The notes under the pieces were generated by a model, which was given only the letters and a program-made list of their open reading frames with translations, was not told the origin of the DNA and did no database searches. Below, piece by piece: positions 19,637 to 29,361 of a stretch of DNA of 64,000 nucleotides (positions are counted from its first letter, which is position 1; each line of letters starts with the position of its first letter). Origin of the DNA: an uncultured Pedobacter sp. (GTDB lineage Bacteria; Bacteroidota; Bacteroidia; Sphingobacteriales; Sphingobacteriaceae); NCBI RefSeq assembly GCF_913776295.1, contig NZ_CAJYOJ010000077.1:48394-112393 (forward strand), read 5' to 3'. Made by a program: the position numbers and the translations under genes.

Positions 19637-20440
19637 TTATAAAGTTGCTGTTCCAATGTTTTCTTCTTCCTTTAAAAGGCCGTTTTTCTTTACAATTTCG
19701 CGGGCCAGGTTCAGGTAGTTGATGGCACCTTTGCAATTCGCATCGTGCATAATTACCGAAACGCCATAACTTGGGGCCTCACTTAAACGGGTATTACGCT
19801 GAATAATGGTATCGAAAACCAATTCGTTGAAATGTGTTTTTACCTCTTCTACCACCTGGTTTGATAAGCGCAAACGAACATCGTACATGGTTAATAAAAT
19901 ACCTTCAATCTCCAGATCAGGATTTAAACGGTTCTGAACAATTTTGATGGTATTTAACAATTTGCCTAAACCTTCCAGTGCGAAATACTCGCATTGCACC
20001 GGAATAATAACCGAATCGGCAGCAGTTAAAGCATTGATGGTAATTAAACCTAAGGATGGCGAACAATCGATGATAATAAAATCATACTGGTCTTTAACCT
20101 TCTCCAAAACCGCTTTCATTTTATACTCGCGGTTATTGAGGTTGATCATCTCAATTTCTGCACCTACCAGATCGATGTGGGCAGGCAATAAATCTAAATT
20201 TGGAGTATCCGTTTTTTGGATGGCCTGCAGCGGATCAATATCGTTAATGATGCACTCATACACACTATCTTTAATATTCCGTGGATCGAAACCAATACCT
20301 GAAGTCGAATTGGCCTGAGGATCAGCATCTACCAGTAAAGTTTTGTATTCTAATACGGCCAAACTAGCAGCCAGGTTTATAGACGATGTTGTTTTACCAA
20401 CACCACCTTTTTGATTTGCCAATGCAATAATTTTGCTCAT
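19637..20440 (-). CDS. parA: Chromosome partitioning ATPase ParA/Soj
   Basis: A 267-residue deviant Walker A ATPase that moves ParB-bound origins. Key motifs are ALANQKGGVGKTTSSINLA (deviant Walker A), VDADPQANST and FIIIDCSPSLGLITINAL. It heads the parA-parB-DUF5683-dapB-lepB cluster and is divergent from the FMN reductase gene, with a 181-bp shared upstream region. Confidence 0.97.
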   Translation of the reverse strand: MSKIIALANQKGGVGKTTSSINLAASLAVLEYKTLLVDADPQANSTSGIGFDPRNIKDSVYECIINDIDPLQAIQKTDTPNLDLLPAHIDLVGAEIEMINLNNREYKMKAVLEKVKDQYDFIIIDCSPSLGLITINALTAADSVIIPVQCEYFALEGLGKLLNTIKIVQNRLNPDLEIEGILLTMYDVRLRLSNQVVEEVKTHFNELVFDTIIQRNTRLSEAPSYGVSVIMHDANCKGAINYLNLAREIVKKNGLLKEEENIGTATL

Positions 20441-20621
20441 CTATGTATCCGAAATTTACTTAACGTTTATTTGGGCTGTGTTATTTATGCATGTAAAATC
20501 GGCAAAAAGTTCTATTTTTGCCTTGTTTACGGCCTTTTTCACAATCAGCTAAGATACAAACTATATGGCAATTTTAGCAAGAAGCGTATTTGGGTTTTAC
20601 ACATCTTATTAACAATTATCC

Positions 20622-21143
20622 ATGATTACGATTATAGCTGCAACCAACAGGCCCAATAGCAATACGCTAAAAGTTGCTAAATATTACCAAAAGCAATTAA
20701 AAGAAAAAGAAACGGAAGCCAATCTATTCAGTCTGGAGCATCTGCCTGCAGATGTTTTGAATACCGATATGTACGGCAAACGATCGGCAGCTTTTCAGGA
20801 AATCCAGGACATGATCAACCGCACCGAAAAGTTTTTGTTTATCATACCAGAATATAATGGAAGCTACCCAGGTGTGCTTAAAGTATTAATAGATGCCTGT
20901 AATTTCCCGGATAGTTTTTATGATAAAAAAGCAGCTTTGGTTGGCATTTCTTCCGGTAAATATGGCAATATCCGTGGTGTAGATCATTTTACGGGCGTTT
21001 GCCATTATATTCATTTAAATATTTTACCTCTTCGTTTGCATATTCCGAACATTAAAACAGAATTAGATGAATCAGGTAACCTCATCCAGCCGGATACCAT
21101 TAAGTTCACCAATGAGCAGATAGAGAAATTTATCAATTTTTAA
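20622..21143 (+). CDS. NADPH-dependent FMN reductase family protein
   Basis: A 173-residue flavodoxin-fold oxidoreductase (YhdA/ArsH-like group). ITIIAATNRPNSNTLKVA is the FMN phosphate loop, and FIIPEYNGSYPGVLKVLIDAC is the family signature. A -7-like TATTTTTG lies at about 20512-20519. The stop is followed by a small AACGA/TCGTT hairpin with T-run (21142-21160). The true electron acceptor is unknown. Confidence 0.85.
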   Translation: MITIIAATNRPNSNTLKVAKYYQKQLKEKETEANLFSLEHLPADVLNTDMYGKRSAAFQEIQDMINRTEKFLFIIPEYNGSYPGVLKVLIDACNFPDSFYDKKAALVGISSGKYGNIRGVDHFTGVCHYIHLNILPLRLHIPNIKTELDESGNLIQPDTIKFTNEQIEKFINF

Positions 21144-21811
21144 CGAAAAGCCTCGTTTTTACTAGATTGTCAGGTCGTCCCATCGGGACGATTCCCGGGT
21201 AGCCAATTGCAAATTGGCGTTTTCGTTCCGTAGGAACGTATCCTGTTTTTCAAGCAATATTATAAGTGCCAACAGCGCCACCCGGGTTATAGAAATAGCA
21301 CAAAGTGCATTATAAAGCTTAACCCGCAACAGCCTAGAGCGTACAAAGCTGCTTCCTTCAGAATAACGCAATTTTCTGTGATTTGGAAAGCAAAACCTGT
21401 GTTTCATCGCCATGTTTGTCCCTGCTCTTCGCTTTACTCCGTTGCAACCGAGGTTCGCTCCGATCACCCGCCTGCAACGACCAGGGGTTTAGCCATACAG
21501 GACAGTACTGAACTTTCAGGAGTTATAGTTCATTATGATAAAAACCCTTCCAAAATGAAAAGGCTATTTTACGTATTGCCATCACAAAAATAACGTAAAA
21601 ACCTATTCAACAATGATTTAAATATGAAATTAATGCACTGGCACCACTATTGACTACGAGCTGAACGGATGCTATTTATCTAACCTTTGTTGTGTAATTT
21701 AGTTCATCAGTAAACAGATTTAATTATAAGCTACTTTTACCACGAAAAGAGAGAAATTAATTTGCGTTCTTCGCGAAAAACTTTCCACTCTTTGCGGTTA
21801 ACCATTTCATC
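21144..21811. repeat. Repeat-rich intergenic region
   Basis: Nearly 670 bp without a convincing gene. It contains a short 'cgtcccatcgggacg' palindrome (21175-21190) and 'ttccgtaggaacg'. A stretch at about 21390-21490, read on the minus strand, shares blocks with the 243-bp direct repeat at 44.5-45.0 kb: AAACCCCTG, GGAGCGAAC, and TGCAACG.AGTAAAGCG..AGCAGGG. The 3' part (21735-21805) carries another dispersed 'ttcgcgaaaaactttcc..ctttgcggtt' unit directly before the kinase gene. Confidence 0.55.
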
Positions 21812-23563
21812 ATGAAAATAAAAACCAAACTCCGCCTCGGATTCGGCTTTCTCTTTATTATTGTCTTATCCTTCGGATTAATTGCGCTCTTTTTCTTAAA
21901 TGAGCTTTCCGACAAATCAAAGGTCATTCTGAAAGACAATTACAAATCTTTAAAATATGTTGCCGCTATGCGCAATGTAATCGACCAGAATGCTTTTCCA
22001 TTAAGCCCCACACAGCTGACTACTTTTACCGAAAACCTAAAAAATGAGGGTTTGAACATTACCGAACCTGGTGAAAAAGCAGCTTTCAGGAAGTTAGAAA
22101 TAGCCTTTAATGCCTTAAATGGCTCAAAACCTTCAACCGTTAACGAAAGAAATATTAAAAATTTGCGTGTTGCACTTCAAAATATAGAACAGGTTAACAT
22201 GAAAGCCATTTATGATAAAAATGAACTGGCAAACGAAACCTCGTCGCGGGCAAACCTCTACATCATGATAGCGGCCACATTAAGTTTTATTATCCTCTTT
22301 ACTTTCATTGTCAACTTTCCGGGCTTTGTGGCCAACCCCCTGGCCGAATTCAGTGCAGCGATTAAACAGATTAGTCGTAAAAATTATAAACAGCGTTTAC
22401 ATTTCGAAAACGAGGATGAGTTTACAGAACTGGCAAATTCCTTTAACGGAATGGTAATTAAATTAAATGAATGGGAAAACAGCAACTTGTCTAAAATTAA
22501 ATCCGAAAAATCACGTATAGAAGCCATAATTGCGCAAATGCAGGATGCCATTATCGGTTTAAATGAGAAAGGAGAAGTGCTCTTTCTAAATCATCTGGCT
22601 GCAAAACTGGTGAGTCTGGATGAGGAGAAAGTGGTCGGTCAAAATGTAGCCGAACTGATGCAAAAAAATGAGTTGCTCAAACGGATTATCAAACCTGAAA
22701 TCAGTGACAATACCTTAAAAATTTATGCTGATGACAAAGAATCCTATTTTCTGCTGGAAAGTCGCGAAATCATCATACCGAACTACGACGAGCAGGAAGA
22801 AAACACCCTAATTGCTTCATCTAAATCGGCAGGAAGCGTTTATACCTTAAAAAATATTACGCAGTTTAAGGAGCTTGATGAAGCCAAAACAAATTTTATT
22901 GCCACCGTGTCGCACGAATTAAAAACACCGCTTTCATCCATTAAAATGAGCCTGAAATTGCTCAATGATGAGCGTGTAGGCATGCTGAACGAAGAGCAGC
23001 AAGAGTTAATTCACCACATCAAAGAGGATAGCGACAGGCTCCTAAAAATTACCAGTGAACTGCTGGATCTCTCGCAGGTAGAAACCGGTAATTTAAAACT
23101 CACTTTTTCCCTAACCAAACCCGAAGAAATTGCGAATTATGCCATTGATGCGGTGAAATTCCAGGCGGAACAGAAATCGATTCAGCTGGTGCTGAATGGC
23201 GGCGAGAACTTGCCAAATGTGAATGCCGATATTCAGAAAACGGCTTGGGTAATGGTTAACTTTTTATCTAATGCATTGCGCTACAGCTCCGAAAAATCTA
23301 AAGTGATCATCGATATTTTACAAAAAGACAATTTTATCGAATTTTCTGTGCGCGATTTTGGGAAAGGCATTGATGAAAAATATCAAAAAAGATTGTTCGA
23401 CAGGTATTTCCAGGTGCCAACTGATGGTCAGAATAAATCTGGCTCTGGGTTAGGCTTAGCTATTTCCAAAGATTTTATCGAAGCCGAAAATGGGAAAATA
23501 TGGGTAGTCAGTGCCATTGGAGAAGGCAGCAAGTTTTGTTTTAGTTTGCCTATTGCGGAATAG
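21812..23563 (+). CDS. Membrane sensor histidine kinase (HAMP-PAS-HisKA-HATPase)
   Basis: A 583-residue two-component sensor. TM1 ~8-30, a periplasmic region of ~115 residues and TM2 ~148-172 lead to HAMP (~172-225) and a PAS-like domain (~230-350). The dimerisation domain has TVSHELKTPLSSIKMS with phospho-accepting His368. The ATPase domain shows the N box MVNFLSNALRYS, G1 DFGKGI and G2 GSGLGLAISKDF. No partner response regulator is adjacent, so its target is unknown. The layout resembles NtrY/KinB-type kinases of Bacteroidota. Confidence 0.93.
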   Translation: MKIKTKLRLGFGFLFIIVLSFGLIALFFLNELSDKSKVILKDNYKSLKYVAAMRNVIDQNAFPLSPTQLTTFTENLKNEGLNITEPGEKAAFRKLEIAFNALNGSKPSTVNERNIKNLRVALQNIEQVNMKAIYDKNELANETSSRANLYIMIAATLSFIILFTFIVNFPGFVANPLAEFSAAIKQISRKNYKQRLHFENEDEFTELANSFNGMVIKLNEWENSNLSKIKSEKSRIEAIIAQMQDAIIGLNEKGEVLFLNHLAAKLVSLDEEKVVGQNVAELMQKNELLKRIIKPEISDNTLKIYADDKESYFLLESREIIIPNYDEQEENTLIASSKSAGSVYTLKNITQFKELDEAKTNFIATVSHELKTPLSSIKMSLKLLNDERVGMLNEEQQELIHHIKEDSDRLLKITSELLDLSQVETGNLKLTFSLTKPEEIANYAIDAVKFQAEQKSIQLVLNGGENLPNVNADIQKTAWVMVNFLSNALRYSSEKSKVIIDILQKDNFIEFSVRDFGKGIDEKYQKRLFDRYFQVPTDGQNKSGSGLGLAISKDFIEAENGKIWVVSAIGEGSKFCFSLPIAE

Positions 23564-23643
23564 CCTATTTTAACCGCAAAGGGCGCAAAGTTTTTCGCAA
23601 AGCTCAATGATTTTAATTTGCAAATTTCACAATGTTTTTTTTT

Positions 23644-23751
23644 ACCACAGAGGGCAAAGAGTTTTTCACAGAGGATCACAGAGAATTAAATAATTATATT
23701 TGGAAAACTATCTTTGCGCACTCGGTGCCTTTCCTCTGTTTTCTCTGTGGT
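23644..23751. repeat. Dispersed 'accacagag' element, copy 1
   Basis: About 108 bp bounded by ACCACAGAG and CTCTGTGGT, so the ends are inverted and the unit can fold on itself. Internal words are 'aaagagtttttcaca', 'ggatcacagag' and 'cactcggtgcc'. A related 'accgcaaagggcgcaaag' piece precedes it (23572-23610). This type is common in Bacteroidota intergenic DNA. Confidence 0.75.
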
Positions 23752-23796
23752 GAAAGCTAAGTGACTTGTTTTATCGCAAAATACACAATATTCCTT

Positions 23797-23905
23797 ACCC
23801 ACAGAGGCCAAAGAGTTTTTCACAAAGGTTCACAGAGACTCAAATGTTGACATAATCACAAAACTAACTCCGTACACTCGGTGCCTTACCTCATTTTCCC
23901 TGTGG
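23797..23905. repeat. Dispersed 'accacagag' element, copy 2
   Basis: A second copy of the preceding element (about 109 bp) in the same orientation, sharing 'aaagagtttttcaca', 'ttcacagag' and 'cactcggtgcc' with substitutions, and ending TCCCTGTGG. It lies just after the thioesterase stop codon side. Confidence 0.75.
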
Positions 23906-23932
23906 CGAACGCTAACCGCTCAACTCTCAGCC

Positions 23933-24409
23933 CTACACAATATACGGCTCCATTTCCTTATCGATGCTTTTACGCAGTTCCATTAATTTAATGGCGTAGC
24001 CATGCATGGCAATTTCCTTTTCGGTTTTAGGCTTAAAAGCCGGAATTGGCTTCGGTTGCCCATTGTCATCTACCGCGACAAACACAATAATACAATGTGT
24101 ATTTTTAACAAAATCGGTTTGCTCTACAGGTTTTGAAAAAGCATCAACCGCGATATGCATACTCGTTTTGCCCGTGTAAATAATGCGTGCTTCCATTTTA
24201 ACCAGATGCCCGATATGAACAGGGTGAAAAAACCTGATTCCACCTACATATACCGTTACACAATACGTTTGGCTCCACTGCAGGGCACAAGCAAAAGCAG
24301 CCTGATCAATCCACTTCATCATCATCCCGCCATGTACCTTACCGCCATAATTAACATCAGAGGGTTCGCTTAAAAATTGAAGTTCTATATGATTTTTGAT
24401 TTTGGGCAT
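23933..24409 (-). CDS. Acyl-CoA thioesterase, hotdog fold (YciA/BACH-like)
   Basis: A 158-residue cytoplasmic hotdog protein that hydrolyses acyl-CoA. The block SDVNYGGKVHGGMMMKWIDQAAFACA is the acyl-CoA thioesterase signature with the active-site Asp. A second block, VYVGGIRFFHPVHIGHLVKMEARI, matches the same family. The upstream 287 bp (24410-24696) contains a GTCAGG/CCTGAC hairpin (around 24487-24506) and no gene. Confidence 0.9.
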   Translation of the reverse strand: MPKIKNHIELQFLSEPSDVNYGGKVHGGMMMKWIDQAAFACALQWSQTYCVTVYVGGIRFFHPVHIGHLVKMEARIIYTGKTSMHIAVDAFSKPVEQTDFVKNTHCIIVFVAVDDNGQPKPIPAFKPKTEKEIAMHGYAIKLMELRKSIDKEMEPYIV

Positions 24410-24696
24410 AGTTGGCTGATTAAATTTAATGGTTTTGCTAAGATATTATAAATACGGTATAATAAAAAAGTCGATTCAGGGTACAGTCAGGGGTTGCCAC
24501 CTGACTGATATGTAACCTGGTGCGAGCTGGCTGGAACCAACATTGCCCAATTAACCACAAATAAAAATTGAGACCTGTTGATCTCTAAAAGACGAATAAC
24601 ACATCCATGGCAAAAATTAGCAATAAAAAGTCTTAGCGAGAGGCTACGACGGGAAAAACGTGTCAGTTGGCAACAAATGACACCACTAATTCAAAT

Positions 24697-26841
24697 TTAT
24701 TTTGCTATGATACTGATCGCATAACCACCACCAGGGGCGCAATACTGGGTCAATTTAGTTTTATTGGTGACTTCCATTTTGCGGATGGTATAGGCTTTTG
24801 GATTGGTTTCATAATGCGCATCTTTTGCGTCAGCATAAATCGTTGCAGTGTATTTTTTACCTGGTTCTAAAAAGCTGAAGTTGATTTTGGAAGTGCGGGC
24901 TTCCTCATCATTGGTACGACCTACAAACCAATTATTTTTACCTTTTGCCTTACGTGCAAAAGTGATGTAATCACCAGGTTCTGCTTCCAGCACTTTGGTA
25001 TCGTCCCAATCTACTGCTACATCTTTAATAAATTGGAAAGCATCCATATACTTGTTATAGGTTTCCGGTAAATCGGCAGCCATTTGCAAAGGGCTATACA
25101 TGGTTACATAAAGTGCCAGTTGCCGGGCCAATGTGCTGTGTACAAAAGAAGTATTTTCAGGATTGTATGCACTTACCCTGGTTTCAAAAATCCCTGGGGT
25201 ATAATCCATAGGTCCGCCAATTAAGCGGGTAAATGGCAAAATGGTGGTATGATCGGCATTATTGCCCCCAAATGCCTCGTATTCTGTTCCCCTGGCCGAT
25301 TCGTTTCCGATTAAATTTGGATAGGTACGTGCTAAACCTGTCGGGCGGACAGCTTCATGTGCATTCACCATGATCTTGTATTCGGCCGCTTTTTGAATGG
25401 CATACAAGTAATGGTTATTTAACCACTGACCGTAATGGTGTTCTCCCCTTGGGATGATGTTGCCCACATAGCCACTTTTAACCGCATCGTAGCCGTTAGC
25501 TTTCATAAATTTATAGGCCGTATCCAGATGACGCTCATAATTACGGACCGACGAAGAAGTTTCATGATGCATAATCATTTTGATGCCTTTACTTGCTGCA
25601 TATCGGTGCAGCTCTTTTACATCGAAATCAGGGTAAGGGGTAACAAAATCGAATACATCATCTTTCGTTTTACCGAACCAATCTTCCCAACCTTCGTTCC
25701 AGCCTTCCACCAAAACAGCATCTAAACCATTCTTCGCAGCAAAATCGATGTATTCTTTTACATGGGCGGTATTTGCAGCGTGTTTGCCATTAGGCTTTGT
25801 TTTCGAATAATCGGTTACGCCCAATTGCACACTGGTTAAATCATTGTAGGCCCAGGTGCTTTTACCGGTAATCATCTCCCACCAAACACCAACATATTTA
25901 GTTGGTTTTATCCAGGATACGTCTTTGAATTTGGTAGGCTCGTTAAGGTTATAGGTAAGTTTTGAGGTTAAGATATCACCGGCTTTATCACTCACGATTA
26001 TGGTACGCCATGGAGATAAACAGGGTGCCTGCATATAACCTTTATCACCAACTGCATCTGGTGTTAACCAAGATTCTAAAATCATGTTCTGATCATCAAG
26101 GTTTAACGACATCAGAGAATAATTGATCAAAGCTGCCTCGTGGATATTAATATACAAACCATCTTTACTCTTCATCATTAACGGTGTTTGTAAGCCGGTT
26201 GGCGAAAAAGTGGTTTGCGAAGCATTTGGCGTTACCGCAGCTTTCATTTTTCCGCGAACTTCCGATAAATTTGATGTCACCGTGCTATACTCCTGTGTAT
26301 CGTAATCTCCGGGGAGCCAAAAAGCCTTATGATCGCCAGCCAGGGCAAACTGTGTTTTCTCCTCTTTGATTACAAAATAATCCAGGTTTTTCTGTTCAGG
26401 AAATTCATATCTAAAACCCAAACCATCATTAAACAAACGCATGCGGACAATAATGTAACGGTTTGTTTCTTTTTGTGTTAGGGTTACCGCCAGTTCGTTG
26501 TAATGATTGACAATTTCTTTTACTTCGCCCCAAACCGGTTTCCAGGTTTCGTTGAAAGCGTTGGTTTTGGTATCGGTAATGGAGAAACCGTTCATTAGAG
26601 ATTTGCCCTCTTTAAGTTCCAAACCTAACTTGCTCGTTTTAATTACATCTCTTCCTTTGTACTTTAAGCTATAAGTTGGCACGCCCCCTTCAGCCAAAGC
26701 GAAGCTGGCTACAAGATTGCCATCCGGAGATTTCAGATTTTCTCCGGGAACGTTCCCGAAAGCACTCCCAAAAAATAGGAGAGTGCAGATTAAAGTAAGA
26801 ATTTTAGAGCGGGTAAAGAATTGGTTAGTTTTTTTATTCAT
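24697..26841 (-). CDS. GH97 alpha-glucosidase, SusB-like
   Basis: A 714-residue exported glycoside hydrolase with signal peptide (~1-29, FFGSAFG). The N-terminal beta-sandwich has the GENLKSPDGNLV start, and the catalytic barrel contains KYVGVWWEMITGKSTWAY. The segment AVKSGYVGNIIPRGEHHYGQW carries the SusB-type KSGYV pattern rather than the KVDF pattern of retaining GH97 galactosidases, and NAHEAVRPTGLARTYPN supplies a catalytic Glu. This points to an inverting alpha-glucosidase. No SusCD pair adjoins it. An alpha-galactosidase activity is less likely but not excluded. Confidence 0.93.
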   Translation of the reverse strand: MNKKTNQFFTRSKILTLICTLLFFGSAFGNVPGENLKSPDGNLVASFALAEGGVPTYSLKYKGRDVIKTSKLGLELKEGKSLMNGFSITDTKTNAFNETWKPVWGEVKEIVNHYNELAVTLTQKETNRYIIVRMRLFNDGLGFRYEFPEQKNLDYFVIKEEKTQFALAGDHKAFWLPGDYDTQEYSTVTSNLSEVRGKMKAAVTPNASQTTFSPTGLQTPLMMKSKDGLYINIHEAALINYSLMSLNLDDQNMILESWLTPDAVGDKGYMQAPCLSPWRTIIVSDKAGDILTSKLTYNLNEPTKFKDVSWIKPTKYVGVWWEMITGKSTWAYNDLTSVQLGVTDYSKTKPNGKHAANTAHVKEYIDFAAKNGLDAVLVEGWNEGWEDWFGKTKDDVFDFVTPYPDFDVKELHRYAASKGIKMIMHHETSSSVRNYERHLDTAYKFMKANGYDAVKSGYVGNIIPRGEHHYGQWLNNHYLYAIQKAAEYKIMVNAHEAVRPTGLARTYPNLIGNESARGTEYEAFGGNNADHTTILPFTRLIGGPMDYTPGIFETRVSAYNPENTSFVHSTLARQLALYVTMYSPLQMAADLPETYNKYMDAFQFIKDVAVDWDDTKVLEAEPGDYITFARKAKGKNNWFVGRTNDEEARTSKINFSFLEPGKKYTATIYADAKDAHYETNPKAYTIRKMEVTNKTKLTQYCAPGGGYAISIIAK

Positions 26842-26990
26842 GTTATCTTTTAATTATTCTTATTATTAATTTATCATATTAGCGCTTGCAGATTTTGGTT
26901 TACCTAATATGGAAATGTCTACAATGTTCCGTTTCGTGGCGAAACGAACCGCAGCGAATATATGAGATTTATATTTTTTATTCCTACGCC

Positions 26991-27014
26991 ATGGTTCGTG
27001 TCGCCACGAACCAT
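26991..27014. repeat. Perfect palindromic hairpin between GH97 and DUF2130 genes
   Basis: A 10-bp perfect stem ATGGTTCGTG / CACGAACCAT around TCGC, followed on the plus strand by TTTT. A related GTTTCG.TGG.CGAAAC hairpin lies at about 26930-26945. It could be a REP-like element or an mRNA end signal. Confidence 0.6.
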
Positions 27015-27048
27015 TTTCTAACAATCTGCAATGTCTAAATTATTCGTA

Positions 27049-28299
27049 TTACTCCAAAAGCAACGTATCATCTTCATCGGTTAAACTCAGCTGTACACTA
27101 TCACTACCAGCGATTCCCTCTATCGAACCACGGATGTGGGTCGCGTTTAAAAGTACTTTTTCCAACTGCTTTTCACGTGCCTTCCACAAGCGTTCCATCG
27201 CATCGCGCTCGCGCTGTATAGATAGTTTCATGCTCATAAAACCTTCTCTAATGGCTTTCCATTGTTCAGAAAACTCTGCACCCATTAAATAATCGTACAA
27301 CATGTGCATTTTTTCGCCACGGTTTTCCTGCGATTTTACTGCTCCAGCCAGACGTAAAATACCTTCACGCAATACATAGGCTACCGCATTTACTTCTTCA
27401 AAAGAACAGATCCAAACCCCATCACGCTGCCCGAAACAGTCCATTCCCTTTGGGTAACACTGACTTACAATTACCGCTACGTCAATGCCCATGCTCCGCA
27501 TATCTTTCTTCAGTTTTTCAATCCAGTCGCCACCAAAATCTTTAGTACGCTTGCTTTCATAAATGATTTTGCCACATTCCTGTCCGAACTGGTTACGCAC
27601 CACCTGCACGCAATCAGCACCGCGCACCCCCTTACCTACTTCTTCAATTAAATCGAAAGGGTAATTGGTACGGAGCAATTCTTCCAGGATCAATTCCTGC
27701 ACTTCTCCCTGTAATTGCATACTCCCTTGCTCGGCTTTGCGTTTCATTTCTTCAGCCAATTTTTTTTGATCGTCGAGCTGCTTTTCCAATTCCTTTAAAC
27801 GCAATTGATGTTCTGTATCTTTAATGCTATTTTTTTCTGCTTCCTGTTTACGGATCTGCTCTACCAGCTCATTGCGCTGTTCCAGCATTTTACGTTGAAA
27901 AGCAAGTTCCATTTCTTCTTCTTTCACTTTCAGGCTTTCCTCCCGACGTAAAAAATCCAGTTCCTTTTCTCGTGCCAGCTTAAGTTTTTCAGCATTTTCT
28001 TTTGCGTTGCCTTCCAGTATCTGCAGTTTGTTTTCAAAATCGGCCGAGATACTTTTACGCAGGTTTTCTTCCAGATTATCTTTCAGCCTGGTTTTTTCTT
28101 CAGCTAATTTAGCCTCAAAAGCTTTTAACTGCTGCTGTCTTTCTGACTCAAAAACCTGCAGTTTACGCTGATATTCTTCATCTTTCTGCCTGGCATAAGC
28201 AGCCGCCTTCTCCCGTAACTCTTTCTTATAATCTTCGGCCATAGCTTCTTCCACCGGAAAAACATGGGCACAATTGGGGCATTTTATTTCAGTAGGCAT
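27049..28299 (-). CDS. DUF2130 domain protein with long coiled coil and N-terminal CxxC
   Basis: A cytoplasmic protein of ~416 residues. The N-terminal EIKCPNCAHVFPVEEA has a CxxC knuckle. About 200 residues of Glu/Lys/Arg-rich coiled coil follow, then the DUF2130 domain (LIEEVGKGVRGADCVQVV, CGKIIYESKRTKDFGGDWIEKLK). The DUF2130 core resembles nuclease-fold RmuC-type proteins and may act on DNA, which is inference. I chose the ATG at 28299, not 28338, because MPTEIKCPNC is the usual family start and the upstream 13 codons look non-coding. Confidence 0.88.
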   Translation of the reverse strand: MPTEIKCPNCAHVFPVEEAMAEDYKKELREKAAAYARQKDEEYQRKLQVFESERQQQLKAFEAKLAEEKTRLKDNLEENLRKSISADFENKLQILEGNAKENAEKLKLAREKELDFLRREESLKVKEEEMELAFQRKMLEQRNELVEQIRKQEAEKNSIKDTEHQLRLKELEKQLDDQKKLAEEMKRKAEQGSMQLQGEVQELILEELLRTNYPFDLIEEVGKGVRGADCVQVVRNQFGQECGKIIYESKRTKDFGGDWIEKLKKDMRSMGIDVAVIVSQCYPKGMDCFGQRDGVWICSFEEVNAVAYVLREGILRLAGAVKSQENRGEKMHMLYDYLMGAEFSEQWKAIREGFMSMKLSIQRERDAMERLWKAREKQLEKVLLNATHIRGSIEGIAGSDSVQLSLTDEDDTLLLE

Positions 28300-28386
28300 A
28301 AATTGTTTTTTTAAAGCAGCAAACACTGTGGATGACAAAGATATTAAAGCTTTTTAGGATTGTATGAAAGAGTTTTTCACCATTAC

Positions 28387-28767
28387 TTACAGTACCCTTG
28401 ATCGGATTTCATGGCCGGCAGCCAGTATTTTACTCACCGGACATTTTTCCGCGATTTCTTCCAACCTAACTTTCTGTTCTTCAGTAAGCACGCCGGTGCA
28501 GGTAATTTCTTCCAAAAATATCGTTTCGCCGTTTTCAGTATCAACGTTTACTTCTACTTCAATTTTGTCAATCGGCCACTCTTTTCTATCGGCATACATC
28601 CTTAAGGTAATAGCTACACAAGAGGCTAATGAAGCCATTAACAGTCCTTTAGGGGCAAAACCTTTGTGCGTTCCCCCTAACTCTATGGGTTCGTCTACTA
28701 TAATTTCATGAGAACCATTTGTAACTGAACAGGCATAGTGTTCTTTATTTATTGTTGCTTTTACCAT
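28387..28767 (-). CDS. OsmC/Ohr family protein
   Basis: A 126-residue OsmC-like protein, a family of thiol peroxidases that reduce organic hydroperoxides. ASLASCVAITLRMYAD holds the first Cys and EKCPVSKIL the second, the expected redox pair. The GGTHKGFAPKGLL segment is also typical. An imperfect -7 box on the minus strand (AATATTTG, 28789-28796) lies just upstream. Confidence 0.92.
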   Translation of the reverse strand: MVKATINKEHYACSVTNGSHEIIVDEPIELGGTHKGFAPKGLLMASLASCVAITLRMYADRKEWPIDKIEVEVNVDTENGETIFLEEITCTGVLTEEQKVRLEEIAEKCPVSKILAAGHEIRSRVL

Positions 28768-28946
28768 TACAATTCGTTTTAGTTATCCAAATATTGCGCT
28801 TTAACTTTAAACATATGTAAAAAGTCTGTTTTTTTTACCCGGCTGAAACCTAAACGCTTCAGGCACAGGCAAAGCATTTACTTTCCAAATCAAAAAAACC
28901 AAACATTATAACATACCGATTGTTCTTTTTAAAAAAACACTACCTT

Positions 28947-29312
28947 ATGAAATACAGAAAGTTAATCGGAAAATATTTGAAGCACGAATCGGATAACAGT
29001 GCAAAAATTGCCCTGGCCTTAGTAGCTGGTTTAGCAGCCGGAGCTGTAATCAGTATTTTATTTGCCCCTGATAGTGGTGCGGGTACACGTGGAAAAATTG
29101 CCGGAGGTGCCAAAAACCTTCGTTATGGTTTTCAGGACAAGTATAATTTACTCAAAGAGAAAGTTTTTGGCGTGGAAGCTATTGAAGAAGACATTGTTCA
29201 ACATGAAGTACCCCATTTTAAACACACCATTCAAAAAAAGCGTAAATCGGATGTGAAAGAGATTCTGGAACATGCACATGAAAATGGACAGGTTCAGGAA
29301 GGACAAGGTTAA
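28947..29312 (+). CDS. YtxH domain protein
   Basis: A small stress-type protein (~121 residues) with one hydrophobic segment (IALALVAGLAAGAVISILFAP) followed by the DSGAGTRGKIAG motif of YtxH proteins. A basic and acidic amphipathic tail follows. It is probably anchored to the inner membrane; the function is unknown. The ATG at 28947 fits the usual MKYRK-type N-terminus better than the TTG at 28920. Confidence 0.85.
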   Translation: MKYRKLIGKYLKHESDNSAKIALALVAGLAAGAVISILFAPDSGAGTRGKIAGGAKNLRYGFQDKYNLLKEKVFGVEAIEEDIVQHEVPHFKHTIQKKRKSDVKEILEHAHENGQVQEGQG

Positions 29313-29320
29313 CATACAAC

Positions 29321-29358
29321 TGGCAAAATAATCTTAGTTTTACGAGATTATTTTGCCA
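29321..29358 (+). promoter_or_regulatory. Perfect hairpin between ytxH-like and ydcF-like genes
   Basis: A 14-bp perfect inverted repeat (TGGCAAAATAATCT / AGATTATTTTGCCA) with a 10-nt loop. The right arm ends three bases before the ATG of the next gene (29362), so the stem covers its ribosome-binding region. It may act as a weak terminator for the first gene or a translation control for the second. Confidence 0.65.
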
Positions 29359-29361
29359 ATT

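Noticed and set aside
20441..20621. parS site near parAB
   Set aside because: No 16-bp GTTTCAC-type palindrome found in the parA upstream region or inside the cluster by eye.
21162..21593. Two open frames in the 21 kb gap
   Set aside because: They lie in repeat sequence related to the 44.5 kb element, on opposite strands, with no family features.
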